A stretch of DNA of 64,000 bases from a bacterium (GTDB lineage Bacteria > Oederibacteriota > Muellerivitia > Muellerivitales > Muellerivitaceae), in NCBI GenBank assembly GCA_035549195.1, contig DASZRK010000017.1, positions 1 to 64,000 on the forward strand, read 5' to 3'. The number at the start of each line of letters is the position of its first letter. The stretch's first letter is position 1. Shown here in pieces: positions 1 through 8,561 of this stretch. Under the pieces are notes generated by a model. It was not told the DNA's origin, did no database searches, and saw nothing but the letters and a program-made list of their open reading frames with translations. Position numbers and translations under genes: made by a program.

Positions 1-316
1 GGGACACCTGCCACTCGGCCCACCAGCCGAGTGGCGTTCTTGGTTGTGCCGAGTCGCGGCGCCGTCGCTTGCGACGGGCGCCAAAACCGGGCGGGCAGGT
101 TCCCTAAATGATCCATCTCCCTTTGCCCAATGGCCGTTCCATGCCCGCCCCAGAACTCGGGACACCTGCCACTCGGCCCACCAGCCGAGTGGCGTTCTTG
201 GTTGTGCCGAGTCGCGGCGCCGTCGCTTGCGACGGGCGCCAAAACCGGGCGGGCAGGTTCCCTAAATGATCCATCTCCCTTTGCCGAATGGCCGCTCCAT
301 GCCCGCCCTGGGACTC
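1..316. repeat. 158-bp imperfect tandem duplication
   Basis: Bases 1-158 and 159-316 are near-identical direct copies; they differ mainly in the last ~35 bases. Each copy contains a 9-bp hairpin (CCACTCGGC/GCCGAGTGG), a second GC-rich hairpin, and the first codons of the aldo/keto reductase. In copy 1 the reading frame from 108 runs into copy 2 and stops at its TAA-ATGA junction, so only copy 2 leads into the full gene. The hairpins could be a terminator of the gene to the left, which lies outside the window. Confidence 0.9.
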
Positions 317-1045
317 GGCACCTGGAACCTCCGGGACAACGACTGCGTGGCGGTGGTGCGCATGGCCCTCCAGGCGGGTTACCGGCATATCGACACCGCC
401 GAGATGTACGGCAACGAGACCGAGATCGGCCAGGCCCTGGCCGACTCCGGCGTGCCCCGGGAGGAGCTCTTCCTCACGACCAAGGTCTGGACCAACCACC
501 ATCGGGAGAAGGATTTCATCCGCGCCGCCGAGGATTCGCTCCGTCGCCTCAAGACCGACCACGTGGACCTGCTCCTCATCCATTGGCCCAACGAAGCCGT
601 GGCCCTGGAAGAGACCCTGCGGGCCCTTAGCCGCCTGGCCCATCAGGGCAAGACCCTCTCCATCGGCGTCAGCAATTTCCCGCTGGAACTCCTCAAGAAG
701 GCCCAGGCCCTCGCCGACCGGCCCATCGCTTGCGACCAGGTCCCCTTGAGCCTCGACCATCCGCAGGATGCCCTGCTCCCCTACGCCTTCCAACAGAAGG
801 TGGTGGTCTGCGCCTATACGCCCCTGGAAAAGGGAAAGTTCCTGGGCCGCAGGGACCTGGCAGAGATCGGGAAGAGGCATGGCAAGACCCCCGCCCAGGT
901 GGCGCTCCGGTGGCTCATCCAACAGGGCGGCATCGCCGCCATCCCCAAGGCGGCCGGAAGCCTGCACTTGAGGGAGAACATCGGCATCTTCGATTTCGAG
1001 CTGACGGCGGAAGAGATGGAGCTCTTGAAGGCCCCTCGGAACTAA
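266..1045 (+). CDS. aldo/keto reductase (DkgB-like)
   Basis: A 259-residue soluble NADPH-dependent aldo/keto reductase of the 2,5-diketo-gluconate reductase type. The catalytic tetrad is readable: Asp43, Tyr48 (in IDTAEMYGNE), Lys73 (LTTKVW) and His106 (LLIHWP). The C-terminal IPKAAG stretch fits the cofactor-binding loop. The length is slightly short for the family (about 270-280). The start is inside the second copy of the 158-bp duplication; no strong Shine-Dalgarno precedes it. The family reduces aldehydes and ketoses in the cytoplasm; the actual substrate cannot be told. Confidence 0.9.
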   Translation: MIHLPLPNGRSMPALGLGTWNLRDNDCVAVVRMALQAGYRHIDTAEMYGNETEIGQALADSGVPREELFLTTKVWTNHHREKDFIRAAEDSLRRLKTDHVDLLLIHWPNEAVALEETLRALSRLAHQGKTLSIGVSNFPLELLKKAQALADRPIACDQVPLSLDHPQDALLPYAFQQKVVVCAYTPLEKGKFLGRRDLAEIGKRHGKTPAQVALRWLIQQGGIAAIPKAAGSLHLRENIGIFDFELTAEEMELLKAPRN

Positions 1046-1411
1046 GCCCGGACCCTGGTCCGAACCCCGAAAACCGGTCCAACAAGAACGCTGATCGAGA
1101 AATTGGATCTTCTGAGCGGCAAGAGGTCGGAAGATCCTCTCAAGGACCGCGAAGGACCCTTCGACCTTTGTCTTGTTCCCATCCATGGCGTCAAAAACGA
1201 GCGCATCGTCCTGAACTGCGCCGAACCGGAAAAAAGATCCGTTCCCAACGGGTGCGGTATCCAATAAACCTTTAAACAAAGGACCCTCGCCCCATTCCCG
1301 CCTCCCATACCCCCTTTTCTATCGAATACCTCTATTCATTTCCCCCCTCAACCCCTAAGGTATAGCCCGTTTCGCACAAAACTGGCCCCGAGCCTTTATA
1401 AGGAAATCACA
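1046..1411. other. intergenic stretch, no supported gene
   Basis: No reading frame here has a plausible start with ribosome-binding site and protein-like composition. A short GGAC/GTCC hairpin lies just after the reductase stop and could end its transcript. The last 30 bases carry the AAGGAAA ribosome-binding site of the next gene. Confidence 0.5.
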
Positions 1412-1675
1412 ATGGAAGATCAGAACAACAATCCCCAGGAGACGGTGGCGGCCGCTGAGCCAACACCCGCGCCCACGCCCGATGCGACCAAGAAGGCCCC
1501 GGAAACCTCGAAAGCGGCCGCAGCCCCGACGGCACCGGCCACGCCCGTGAAGATGGAACTCCCGAAGACGACCGGGACCACGCCCGGCGGGTGGAACCGT
1601 TTCGCCGACCCCAAGCGCACCAACAATAAGTTCAAGCCCAAGGGCAACCGGGACGGGTTCCGGGGCCGCCACTAA
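1412..1675 (+). CDS. small Ala/Pro/Thr-rich protein, unknown
   Basis: An 87-residue protein with a low-complexity Ala-Pro-Thr-Lys region over residues 10-55 and a basic, Arg/Lys/Asn-rich tail ending in RGRH. An AAGGAAA element 11 bases before the ATG supports the start. The composition suggests a disordered, nucleic-acid-associated or linker-type protein, but no family is recognised and no signal peptide or membrane segment is present. It stands alone between the reductase and an XRE regulator. Confidence 0.55.
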   Translation: MEDQNNNPQETVAAAEPTPAPTPDATKKAPETSKAAAAPTAPATPVKMELPKTTGTTPGGWNRFADPKRTNNKFKPKGNRDGFRGRH

Positions 1676-1789
1676 GCCCACCGGGCGGATCGAGGGAGCG
1701 CTATTCCCCCTTCATCCGTCCTGATATCCTAAAAAGGCGTTGATGGAAGGGGTCGGCCCGGCGGCCGGCTCCCAACGCCAGGAGGGATC

Positions 1790-2125
1790 ATGAACATCCG
1801 CGCGAAAAAGCCGAAGAAGGTCAAAAAGGCCGTTCTGGCCCGCTGGAAGAAAGAACACCTGCACCTTTACAAGGCCGCCCAGAACCCCACCCCCAAGCAC
1901 CGCCTCGGGGCCAATGTCACCACCTTCCGCTTGAGGAAGGGCATGACCCAAAAGGCCCTGGCCGCCAAGGCCAAGGTCCCCCACCCTGTCCTGAAGAAGA
2001 TCGAGGAGGCCCATCCGAGGTCCAACCCCACCCAGAGCGTCATCGAAAAGATCGCCCTGGCCCTGCATGTGGACGTCATCGACCTTTATAGGTTCATGGA
2101 GCAGTCCGAAAGTATCATCCGCTGA
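1790..2125 (+). CDS. XRE-family DNA-binding protein
   Basis: A 111-residue protein with a Lys-rich N-terminus (1-40) followed by a Cro/CI-type helix-turn-helix: TTFRLRKGMTQKALAAKAKV (about 43-62) and the recognition helix before LKKIEEAHPRSNPTQSVIEKIALAL. A strong AGGAGGG lies 5 bases before the ATG. It ends 8 bases before the glucan enzyme, so the two are probably co-transcribed and it may regulate that operon. Its ligand, if any, is unknown. Confidence 0.85.
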   Translation: MNIRAKKPKKVKKAVLARWKKEHLHLYKAAQNPTPKHRLGANVTTFRLRKGMTQKALAAKAKVPHPVLKKIEEAHPRSNPTQSVIEKIALALHVDVIDLYRFMEQSESIIR

Positions 2126-2132
2126 TCCTTCC

Positions 2133-3692
2133 ATGAACCGACCCCCTTCCTGGCTCGAGAACGCCCTTTTCTATCAGGTCTATCCCCAGAGTTACTACGA
2201 TTCCAACGGCGACGGCATCGGCGACCTGCCGGGACTCACGCGAAAGCTCGACTACATCCGGTCCATGGGTTTCAACGCCCTCTGGATCAACCCCTGCTTC
2301 GTCTCCCCCTTCCAGGACGCGGGCTACGACGTAGCGGACTTTTACCGCATCGCCCCGCGCTACGGCACCAACGCCGACGCCAAGCGCCTCTTTGCCGAGG
2401 CCAGAAAGCGCGGTATCCGTGTCTGCCTGGACCTGGTGCCGGGACACACCTCCATCGATCACCCCTGGTTCCGGATGGCCTCCCGCGCCGGCCGCAACCG
2501 CTATAGTGACCGCTATGTCTGGGCCGACGGCCATTCGGAGATCCACGAACCCGGCTTGAACCTCATCCGGGGCCTGGCCGAGCGCTCCGTGGGCTACGCG
2601 GCCAACTATTACTATTCCCAGCCTTCGCTCAACTATGGTTTCGCCCATCCCGATCCCAAGAAGCCCTGGCAGCAGGGGGTGGACCACCCGGGCCCCAAGG
2701 CCACCGCGGCCGAGATGCTCCGCATCATGCTCTTCTGGATGAAGTTGGGAGCCTCGGGATTCCGCGTGGACATGGCCGGTTCGCTGGTGAAGGGCGACCC
2801 GGACGGCCAGGCCACGATCCGCCTCTGGCGGAAGCTCTCGGGCGCCTTGAAGCGCCGCTACCCCGAGGCTTTCCTCATTTCCGAATGGTCCGACCCCTCC
2901 CGGGCCATCCAGGCCGGCTTCGACGCCGATTTCCTGCTTCACTTCGGCCCCCACGCCGGGGCCTACCTTTCCCTGTTCCGCGACGGGAAAAAGAGCTTCT
3001 TTCATTCCTCGGGCCAAGGCGACATCACCCTCTTCCTCAAGACCTTCCAGCACCTGACGAAAGAGGCTGGAAGCCGTGGCTATGTTTGCGTGCCCTCGGG
3101 CAACCACGATTTTTCCCGAATTTCCCGTTACCTGGGTCCCAAGGAATTGAAGACTTCTTTCGCGTTCCTTTTGACGCTACCCGGCGTTCCCTTCGTGTAT
3201 TACGGCGACGAGATCGGCATGTCCTACCTGGAGAAGACCCCCACTAAGGAAGGGGGCTACGAGAGGACGGGCACACGGACCCCCATGCAATGGGACAAAG
3301 GCCGCAACAAAGGCTTCTCGACGGCCAGGCCCACAAAACTTTACCTGCCGGTGGACCCATCGCCCAAAGCTCCCGATGTGGCGTCCCAGGAAAAAGACCC
3401 TTCTTCCCTGCTGGCCACCGTGCGGGCCCTGGCCGCCCTCCGGCACGCCCACCCGGCGTTGCAGGCCAAGGGTTCCTTCCAGGTGCTCTCCAAGGGCCGA
3501 CACCAGCCGCTTGCCTACCTCCGGGAAAGGGACGGCCAGAAGCTGCTGGTCGTGATCCAGCCGGGCCGTCAAAAGGCCCGCTTCCAACTGTCCCGGGGCG
3601 CCTGGCCTCTGCCCCTCTTGACCCAGGGAGCGCGCATTCACCGGGGCGCGATCGAACTGGCGGGGACCTCTTTCGGGATCTTTCAGCTCTAA
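2133..3692 (+). CDS. GH13 alpha-glucan hydrolase/transglycosidase
   Basis: A 519-residue alpha-amylase-family (GH13) enzyme without signal peptide, so cytoplasmic. An N-terminal DSNGDGIGD (23-31) fits the calcium-binding loop. The conserved regions are visible: I CLDLVPGHTS (98-107), II GFRVDMA with nucleophile Asp213, III LISEWS with acid/base Glu251, and IV PSGNHDFSR with Asp326. Region I has Gly instead of the usual Asn before His. The family cleaves or transfers alpha-glucosyl units (trehalose, maltose, sucrose or maltodextrin); the subfamily is not resolved. A longer frame exists upstream, but it would overlap the XRE gene, so ATG 2133 is preferred. Confidence 0.88.
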   Translation: MNRPPSWLENALFYQVYPQSYYDSNGDGIGDLPGLTRKLDYIRSMGFNALWINPCFVSPFQDAGYDVADFYRIAPRYGTNADAKRLFAEARKRGIRVCLDLVPGHTSIDHPWFRMASRAGRNRYSDRYVWADGHSEIHEPGLNLIRGLAERSVGYAANYYYSQPSLNYGFAHPDPKKPWQQGVDHPGPKATAAEMLRIMLFWMKLGASGFRVDMAGSLVKGDPDGQATIRLWRKLSGALKRRYPEAFLISEWSDPSRAIQAGFDADFLLHFGPHAGAYLSLFRDGKKSFFHSSGQGDITLFLKTFQHLTKEAGSRGYVCVPSGNHDFSRISRYLGPKELKTSFAFLLTLPGVPFVYYGDEIGMSYLEKTPTKEGGYERTGTRTPMQWDKGRNKGFSTARPTKLYLPVDPSPKAPDVASQEKDPSSLLATVRALAALRHAHPALQAKGSFQVLSKGRHQPLAYLRERDGQKLLVVIQPGRQKARFQLSRGAWPLPLLTQGARIHRGAIELAGTSFGIFQL

Positions 3693-3771
3693 AGACAAAA
3701 GGACGGCCTTTCCGTAACCCGGGACGTCCCAAGGGGGTAATGCCTTCCAAATCCCTCTCGCTAGGAGCCCC

Positions 3772-4419
3772 ATGAAACGCATCCTTTCCGTTGCCGCCTT
3801 GATCCTCAGCCTCGCCTCCACCTTCCCGACCCAGGCTTCCGAAAACACCGTCGGCAAGGTCTCCAAGAACGCCCAAGCGGTCGCGCCCCTTCAAAAGGGC
3901 GACCGGGTCCCCGACGGGGTCCTGCGCACCGTGGCGGGCAAGAAGGTGCGCCTCAAGAAGCTCCTGGCCGAACAGCCCAGCCTTCTCATCTTCTACCGAG
4001 GTAGTTGGTGCCCCTACTGCAACGCCCACCTGGGAGCGCTCCAGGGGATCCAGAAGGACCTTACCGCCCTGGGCTGGCGCACACTGGCCATCAGCCCCGA
4101 CGACGCCACCCACCTGAAGGAAATGGCGGGAAAGCACGAACTGACCTATACCCTGCTCACCGACCGGGGACTGGCCCTGGCGAAAAAATTCGGGCTGGTC
4201 TTCCGCTTGGACGCCATGACACAAGAGAAGTACCGCAAGTGGAACATCAAGCTCGATGAAGCCTCGGGCGGTTCGAACCAGGACGAGCTGCCCGTACCGG
4301 CGGCCTACCTGGTGGGCCGGGACGGGACCATCCTCTTCTCGCACTTCGATCCCGATTACAAGGTTCGCATCGACCCGAAGGAGCTCCTGAAGGCCGCCCA
4401 GGAACACCGGAGGGACTAA
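3772..4419 (+). CDS. exported thioredoxin-fold peroxiredoxin-like protein
   Basis: A 215-residue AhpC/TSA-type thioredoxin-fold protein. Residues 1-23 form a Sec signal peptide (MKRILSVAALILSLASTF, then TQASE), so it acts outside the cytoplasmic membrane. The redox motif is GSWCPYC with Cys80 and Cys83, in the position where peroxiredoxin-like and TlpA-like proteins carry their active cysteine. A YLVGRDGTILF strand near the C-terminus is typical of the fold. It likely reduces peroxides or disulfides. It is probably a single gene; an AGGAG element precedes the ATG. Confidence 0.82.
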   Translation: MKRILSVAALILSLASTFPTQASENTVGKVSKNAQAVAPLQKGDRVPDGVLRTVAGKKVRLKKLLAEQPSLLIFYRGSWCPYCNAHLGALQGIQKDLTALGWRTLAISPDDATHLKEMAGKHELTYTLLTDRGLALAKKFGLVFRLDAMTQEKYRKWNIKLDEASGGSNQDELPVPAAYLVGRDGTILFSHFDPDYKVRIDPKELLKAAQEHRRD

Positions 4420-4518
4420 GGCCCGTCCGCTCCGCCTTTATTTTCCCCATCCATATCTATTCGCCCCCGGAAGCCCTAGGCTGGCCTGGCCACCATTCCG
4501 CCGCTTCAAGGAGCCGTC

Positions 4519-4677
4519 ATGACCAAGCAAAAAGGACCCAAGAAAGCCAAGACCCTCTTCATGATCAAGCGCCTGGACCGCAAGAAGGTCCGCCATTTGA
4601 AGGGTGAGGCCCTGTCGAAGGCCATGGTGGACCTGGAAGCCAAGTGGCAGAAGGCCGCCGCCCTGGGTAAACGCTAG
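4519..4677 (+). CDS. 52-residue basic small protein
   Basis: A short frame with an ideal CAAGGAG 7 bases before its ATG. The product is strongly basic (KQKGPKKAKTLFMIKRLDRK, then an amphipathic helix ending in LGKR). No homologue is recognised. The strong ribosome-binding site and the helix-compatible composition support a real gene; a nucleic-acid or ribosome-associated role would fit the charge but is only a guess. Confidence 0.55.
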   Translation: MTKQKGPKKAKTLFMIKRLDRKKVRHLKGEALSKAMVDLEAKWQKAAALGKR

Positions 4678-4808
4678 GCCCTCGGCCGGTCGGTCGTTTT
4701 TAGGGCGCCTTTCTTCGGACAGGGAATTGAAAAAGCCGTCCCCCGGCATGATGATTTTTGAAAGGGCGGATGGGTCCGACAGCCCTTTCCTATACGGAGG
4801 AGGGACAT

Positions 4809-5246
4809 ATGGCGACGATTTTGGAAGTTTCCAAAAAGACCGTGGAGGTCCTGATGGTGGAGGACCACGCGGCCGACAGCTTCTTCATGCGGCAGGCGTT
4901 GAAGAACAGCCGCCATCCCATCCATGTGGAGATGATCACCGACGGTGAGACCGCCCTCGAATATCTGCGCCGCCAGGCCGGCCGTGGCAGCCTTCCCGAC
5001 CTGATCCTGTTGGACCTGAGCCTGCCGGGCAAGGACGGCCGCGAAGTCCTGGCGGAGATCAAAGTGGACCCCCGCCTGGAGAACATCCCTTTGGTCGTGG
5101 TGTCCGGTTCCAGCAACGCCTCGGACGTGCTGGACAGCCGGGAGCTGGAAAGCGACTTCTATCTGGTGAAACCCTTGAACATGCTGGAGTTCCCCGCCCT
5201 TCCCCGTGTGGTGGACCGGATCCTGGAGGGCCGGGCGAAGGGTTGA
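4809..5246 (+). CDS. CheY-like receiver (Rcp1 type)
   Basis: A single-domain response regulator of 145 residues. Acidic pocket ED at 18-19, phospho-acceptor Asp69 (LILLDLSLPGKDG), switch Ser99 and conserved Lys121 (YLVKPLN) are all present. There is no output domain, as in Rcp1-type regulators that pass phosphate from phytochrome-like or hybrid histidine kinases. GGAGGAGGG immediately before ATG 4809 fixes this start over an upstream in-frame ATG. No histidine kinase is nearby, so its partner is unknown. Confidence 0.9.
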   Translation: MATILEVSKKTVEVLMVEDHAADSFFMRQALKNSRHPIHVEMITDGETALEYLRRQAGRGSLPDLILLDLSLPGKDGREVLAEIKVDPRLENIPLVVVSGSSNASDVLDSRELESDFYLVKPLNMLEFPALPRVVDRILEGRAKG

Positions 5247-5268
5247 CCGGTCCCGTCCTTCCCGAACC

Positions 5269-5622
5269 ATGCGCTTCCTGATCCTTCCGCTTTCCCTGTT
5301 CCTGGTCTTTCCCGCCTGGGTCCGGCCCGACACGGCCGGGAAACCCACACCGGCCTTGCGCTCCAAGAAAAAGGTCCTGGCCACCCCGAACCTTAAAAGA
5401 ACGGCGAATCCCGCCCTTCGAACGGTCAAGAAAAATAAGGCAGCCGATGATCGGCTATCGGAGGGATCGAAAAGGGCTTTGGAGGAAGAAAAGAGCCTTG
5501 GGAAGGACGACCTGGACCTGCAGGGTCGGGAGCAAAGGGAAGGCGACCGGACGAAGAGCCTGAAAAAGATATTGAAGACCAAGCATGAAAAGACCAAGGA
5601 TTCGATCTCGAACGTCCACTGA
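5269..5622 (+). CDS. exported charged small protein, unknown
   Basis: A 117-residue protein with a Sec signal peptide (MRFLILPLSLFLVFPAWV), followed by a Lys/Glu/Asp-rich, probably helical or disordered mature part with no cysteines. It begins 22 bases after the receiver gene and may share its transcript. A GC hairpin (CCGGAC/GTCCGG) plus T-rich tail follows. The family is not recognised. Confidence 0.55.
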   Translation: MRFLILPLSLFLVFPAWVRPDTAGKPTPALRSKKKVLATPNLKRTANPALRTVKKNKAADDRLSEGSKRALEEEKSLGKDDLDLQGREQREGDRTKSLKKILKTKHEKTKDSISNVH

Positions 5623-5646
5623 ACCCACCACAGTGGATAAGCAAGG

Positions 5647-5671
5647 CCGGACCATCCCCTGTCCGGTTTCT
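5647..5671 (+). terminator. rho-independent terminator
   Basis: A 6-bp CCGGAC/GTCCGG stem with an 8-base loop is followed by TTTCTT, 25 bases after the exported small protein. Confidence 0.55.
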
Positions 5672-5840
5672 TCACAGCCCTGCCAAGTTTAGCGACAGCT
5701 TTCCGGGTGCCGCGGATCCCTGCGTCTTTTTCTTGCGGACCTTCCGTGCGGGTAGCACACTGGCAGGGGTCAGGCGAGGCAAGACCCAAAGGCCTACCTC
5801 CCCATGACCCCGCGAACGGACCTCCACGGATAGAGAAGGC

Positions 5841-5866
5841 CCACCTCCTGAAAGAGGTGGCTCATG
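5841..5866 (+). promoter_or_regulatory. hairpin sequestering a ribosome-binding site
   Basis: CCACCTC and GAGGTGG form a perfect 7-bp stem with a 6-base loop. The 3' arm is the Shine-Dalgarno of the next gene, whose ATG follows 3 bases later. Folding of the mRNA would hide the ribosome-binding site. Confidence 0.5.
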
Positions 5867-6151
5867 GCCGACCCCAAGGCCGGGACGAATTGGAGAAAGG
5901 ACCAGGTCATCCTGGTCATACGGAACATCTACCACTGCAACAAGGTCTTCCCTTCCTACGGATATGTCGAACGGACCTATCCGGAGCTCCTGGACGCCGC
6001 CTGGGTCCTGTTCGGCCCTTGGGAGAACGCCCTGGTCGCCGCGAAGATCATCTTCCCCGCCTTCGATCCCGACATGTTCTTTGACCACGAGCTCTGCATC
6101 TGGGCGCACGATTCCTTGACGGACCCCATCGGCCGCCGCACGGTCCTGTAG
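5864..6151 (+). CDS. small protein of unknown function
   Basis: A 95-residue soluble protein rich in aromatic residues (Trp, Tyr, Phe), with protein-like composition and no recognised motif. Its ribosome-binding site GAGGTGG is the closing arm of a perfect hairpin, so translation may be structure-controlled. No clear operon partner: the next gene starts 140 bases on. Confidence 0.6.
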   Translation: MADPKAGTNWRKDQVILVIRNIYHCNKVFPSYGYVERTYPELLDAAWVLFGPWENALVAAKIIFPAFDPDMFFDHELCIWAHDSLTDPIGRRTVL

Positions 6152-6292
6152 GGACGCCGGAGGCCAAGAACCCACCCGACAAAGAAAGTGCTTTCTTCAT
6201 TTCGCGGACCCGCGAGGGAGGAGCGGGCTTATCATGCCAGGAGCCCGGTCCTGTTCGGCCGGGGATATGGCCGGAATGGATCGGGACCCCTT

Positions 6293-6850
6293 ATGCAACC
6301 CTTCTTCAAAAGAGACAAGACCGACTATTCCGGGATCGCCCGCCAGATCATCAAGAACACCGGCCTGGACGAGAACCTGGGGATCCTTCGCCAGAAGAAG
6401 CACGTCCATCCCTCCAAGCCCCGGGAGACGCTCAAGCTCATCCTCTCCTTGAGCACCGTCAACCTGGCCCAGACCCTCAAGTCCGACTTCATCGTCCAGG
6501 AGGTCCCGGAGGAGGTCCGCGAGGGCATCCTGAAGGAATATGTGCACGAGAGCCTGCGACAACAGGAACTCATGCGCCTCGCGGGCGCCGAGATCGCCGC
6601 GCTTTATCCGGAGGTCATGGCCGTCGTGGCGGAGCTGCAGAACTTCTGGAGCGAATCGGAGGACCCGCAGGGTTCGGGCCCGGGCCCGCGTTATTTCTGC
6701 GTGAAGGAAGTGCTCCGGCGCCTCGGCGGGGACGTGAACTATGACCTGCGCGACGCCCTTTTCGAATTGATGTACCTTCAATACCGCCACTACCACAAAT
6801 TCTTCCAGTCCCATCTTTCCCAACCGGACCCTAAGGGACCCGGTCCCTAA
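6293..6850 (+). CDS. conserved-looking unknown cytoplasmic protein
   Basis: A 185-residue, mostly helical protein beginning MQPFFKRDKTDY. It has no signal peptide, membrane segment or recognised domain. The long frame could start as early as 6188, but the upstream part is unlike a protein. No strong ribosome-binding site precedes the ATG at 6293, so the start is uncertain. It is convergent with tonB, 31 bases away. Confidence 0.65.
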   Translation: MQPFFKRDKTDYSGIARQIIKNTGLDENLGILRQKKHVHPSKPRETLKLILSLSTVNLAQTLKSDFIVQEVPEEVREGILKEYVHESLRQQELMRLAGAEIAALYPEVMAVVAELQNFWSESEDPQGSGPGPRYFCVKEVLRRLGGDVNYDLRDALFELMYLQYRHYHKFFQSHLSQPDPKGPGP

Positions 6851-6881
6851 CGCCCGTTCGGCCGGGCATTCCGGGGATGTT

Positions 6882-7430
6882 TCAGGGATCGAGCCGGAAC
6901 CGCACCGGGATATCGGTCTCGGTGGAGATGGCCACGCCGCCCAGGCGCGCCGGTTTGAACTTCCAATCCCGGACCGTGGCGAGCGCGGCTTCGTCCAGGA
7001 GCGGGAACCCCGAGCTGGCCTTCAACAGGACCCCGGTGACATTCCCTTCCGCGTCGATGGAGACCCTCAGGGTCACCCTGCCCTGCTGCTTGGCCAACCG
7101 CGCTTCCAACGGATAGGGCGGTGGCGGGTTCCGAAGATAGGAAGGCCTATCGGCCGTGCCGCTCTGGGCCGGGCCCTTCGCCTGGGGATCCTCCGGGGCG
7201 GGGACAGGCCGGGCTTTGGGACGGACCCTAGCGGCTTCGTCGGAAAAGTCCTCCAGGCTCACCACCTGCTCCTCGGGGCGCCGCGCCTTGGGCGCCTCAC
7301 CCGCCTGGGCCGCCTGCCCCCTCAGGCCATATTCGACCCGGGTGCTCAAGCCCAGGCTTCCCAGGACAAAGACCGCTGCGTGGAGGAGGATCGCCAGGGC
7401 GAAACAGGTCCGAAGGGTGGCATCCCGCAT
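6882..7430 (-). CDS. tonB: TonB energy-transducing protein
   Basis: A 182-residue TonB. Residues about 5-28 are the N-terminal membrane anchor (CFALAILLHAAVFVLG), followed by a Pro/Ala/Glu-rich periplasmic spacer and a C-terminal TonB domain (YPLEARLAKQQGRVTLRVSI ... VRDWKFKPA). It carries energy from the ExbB/ExbD proton channel across the periplasm to outer-membrane receptors. It is last in the exbB-exbD-tonB operon; the ATG lies one base after the exbD stop, implying translational coupling. No TonB-dependent receptor is in the window. Confidence 0.9.
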   Translation of the reverse strand: MRDATLRTCFALAILLHAAVFVLGSLGLSTRVEYGLRGQAAQAGEAPKARRPEEQVVSLEDFSDEAARVRPKARPVPAPEDPQAKGPAQSGTADRPSYLRNPPPPYPLEARLAKQQGRVTLRVSIDAEGNVTGVLLKASSGFPLLDEAALATVRDWKFKPARLGGVAISTETDIPVRFRLDP

Positions 7431-7431
7431 T

Positions 7432-7839
7432 TCATTTTCCCTGGGTGCGGATCGCGGTTCGCTTGACGCCGGCCTTGCGGACATCGTCCAGCACCGAGAC
7501 CACCGTTCCGAAATCCGCCGCCTTGTCCCCGTGGACCATCACCTTCGGGTCCGGATCGGCGGCGACCAGGCCCTGCAGGCGGGCGGGAAGGTCCTTCAGG
7601 TCCAGGGCCTCCTTGTTCCAGAAGATCTTCCCTTCTTTCGTGACGGCGAGGATGACGGCCGCCTTCTCAGGACTGGCTTGCGAACTGCGGGCCCCGGGCA
7701 GGTTCACGGGGATCGAGCGGTCCTGGATCATGGAGAGGGACACCATGATGAAGGTGGCCAAGAGGAAGAACATCACGTCGATCAAGGGGATGATCTCCAG
7801 GCGGGCCCGACGCCGGGCGACCGGGGAAGGGATGATCAT
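7432..7839 (-). CDS. exbD: ExbD/TolR proton-channel subunit
   Basis: A 135-residue ExbD/TolR protein with one N-terminal membrane helix (about 15-37) that carries the essential proton-conducting Asp21 (IIPLIDVMFFLL). A periplasmic domain follows. It works with ExbB to power TonB. It starts one base after the exbB stop and ends one base before tonB, in a tightly coupled operon. Confidence 0.93.
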   Translation of the reverse strand: MIIPSPVARRRARLEIIPLIDVMFFLLATFIMVSLSMIQDRSIPVNLPGARSSQASPEKAAVILAVTKEGKIFWNKEALDLKDLPARLQGLVAADPDPKVMVHGDKAADFGTVVSVLDDVRKAGVKRTAIRTQGK

Positions 7840-7840
7840 G

Positions 7841-8443
7841 TCACTTCCCGGCCTTCTGGATCAGCAGTTCGGCCCGGGTGCCCGCATCCTCCATCTCGCG
7901 GCGGGCGGCCTCCAGACGGGCGTTGAGGAAGTTGAAGGGGATGAGCGCCGTGATGGCGATGACCAGCCCGAAGGCGGTGGCGATGAGGGCCTCCGCGATG
8001 CCGCCGGTCAGGGCCGCGGGGGCCTGCAGTTCCGAATCCCCCAAGAGGCCGAAGGAACGGATGAGCCCGGTCACGGTGCCCAAAAGCCCCATCAAGGGCG
8101 CCAGGGTGATGGCCGTGTCTAGGAGCGCCAGGCCCCGGCTGAAGCGCGCGAGCTCCCGGGCCGCCGCCTGCAGGTAGGCGCCAGAAAAGGAAGTGGCGCG
8201 GTTCTCCAGACCATAGGCGAGGGCGCGGGCGGCGAAATCCGTCGAGCCCTTCCCCGCCGCTTGGGCGGCGTCCCATTGGCCCTTTTCCAGCTTCGTGAAG
8301 AAGGCCTCGACGTCCGCCGGACGCCGGGAACGGCCCTCGCGCAGGATGAACCAGAGGCGCTCCAAGGCGACCGTCACGGTCGCCAGGGACACCGCCAACA
8401 GGGGCCACATCAGCGGCCCGCCCTTCATGAAGAATTGGATCAC
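7841..8443 (-). CDS. exbB: ExbB/TolQ proton-channel subunit
   Basis: A 200-residue MotA/TolQ/ExbB-family protein with three membrane helices (about 8-30, 110-135, 150-175); the LAPLMGLLGTVTGLIRSF signature is typical. The start is GTG, supported by GAGGAGG 7 bases upstream on this strand. It is first in the exbB-exbD-tonB operon. The 5' neighbour is the integration site of the element, so the operon is core. Confidence 0.93.
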   Translation of the reverse strand: MIQFFMKGGPLMWPLLAVSLATVTVALERLWFILREGRSRRPADVEAFFTKLEKGQWDAAQAAGKGSTDFAARALAYGLENRATSFSGAYLQAAARELARFSRGLALLDTAITLAPLMGLLGTVTGLIRSFGLLGDSELQAPAALTGGIAEALIATAFGLVIAITALIPFNFLNARLEAARREMEDAGTRAELLIQKAGK

Positions 8444-8561
8444 GTCGTCCTCCTCAAGGGCCCCATCCTAATCCCCGCGTCGCGCGCCTTCAAACCCCCA
8501 GGTGATGGGCCCCGGCCCATCGAACGATACCAGAACGATCGGTCGCCTTCAGGAATATAAG

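Noticed and set aside
104-1279. Long minus-strand frame opposite the aldo/keto reductase
   Set aside because: It is the mirror of a GC-rich gene with clear catalytic motifs; it has no ribosome-binding site and its composition is repetitive. The same applies to long antisense frames at 2115-3107, 3244-4407, 10723-11643, 35488-36684, 50231-51304 and 51391-52371.
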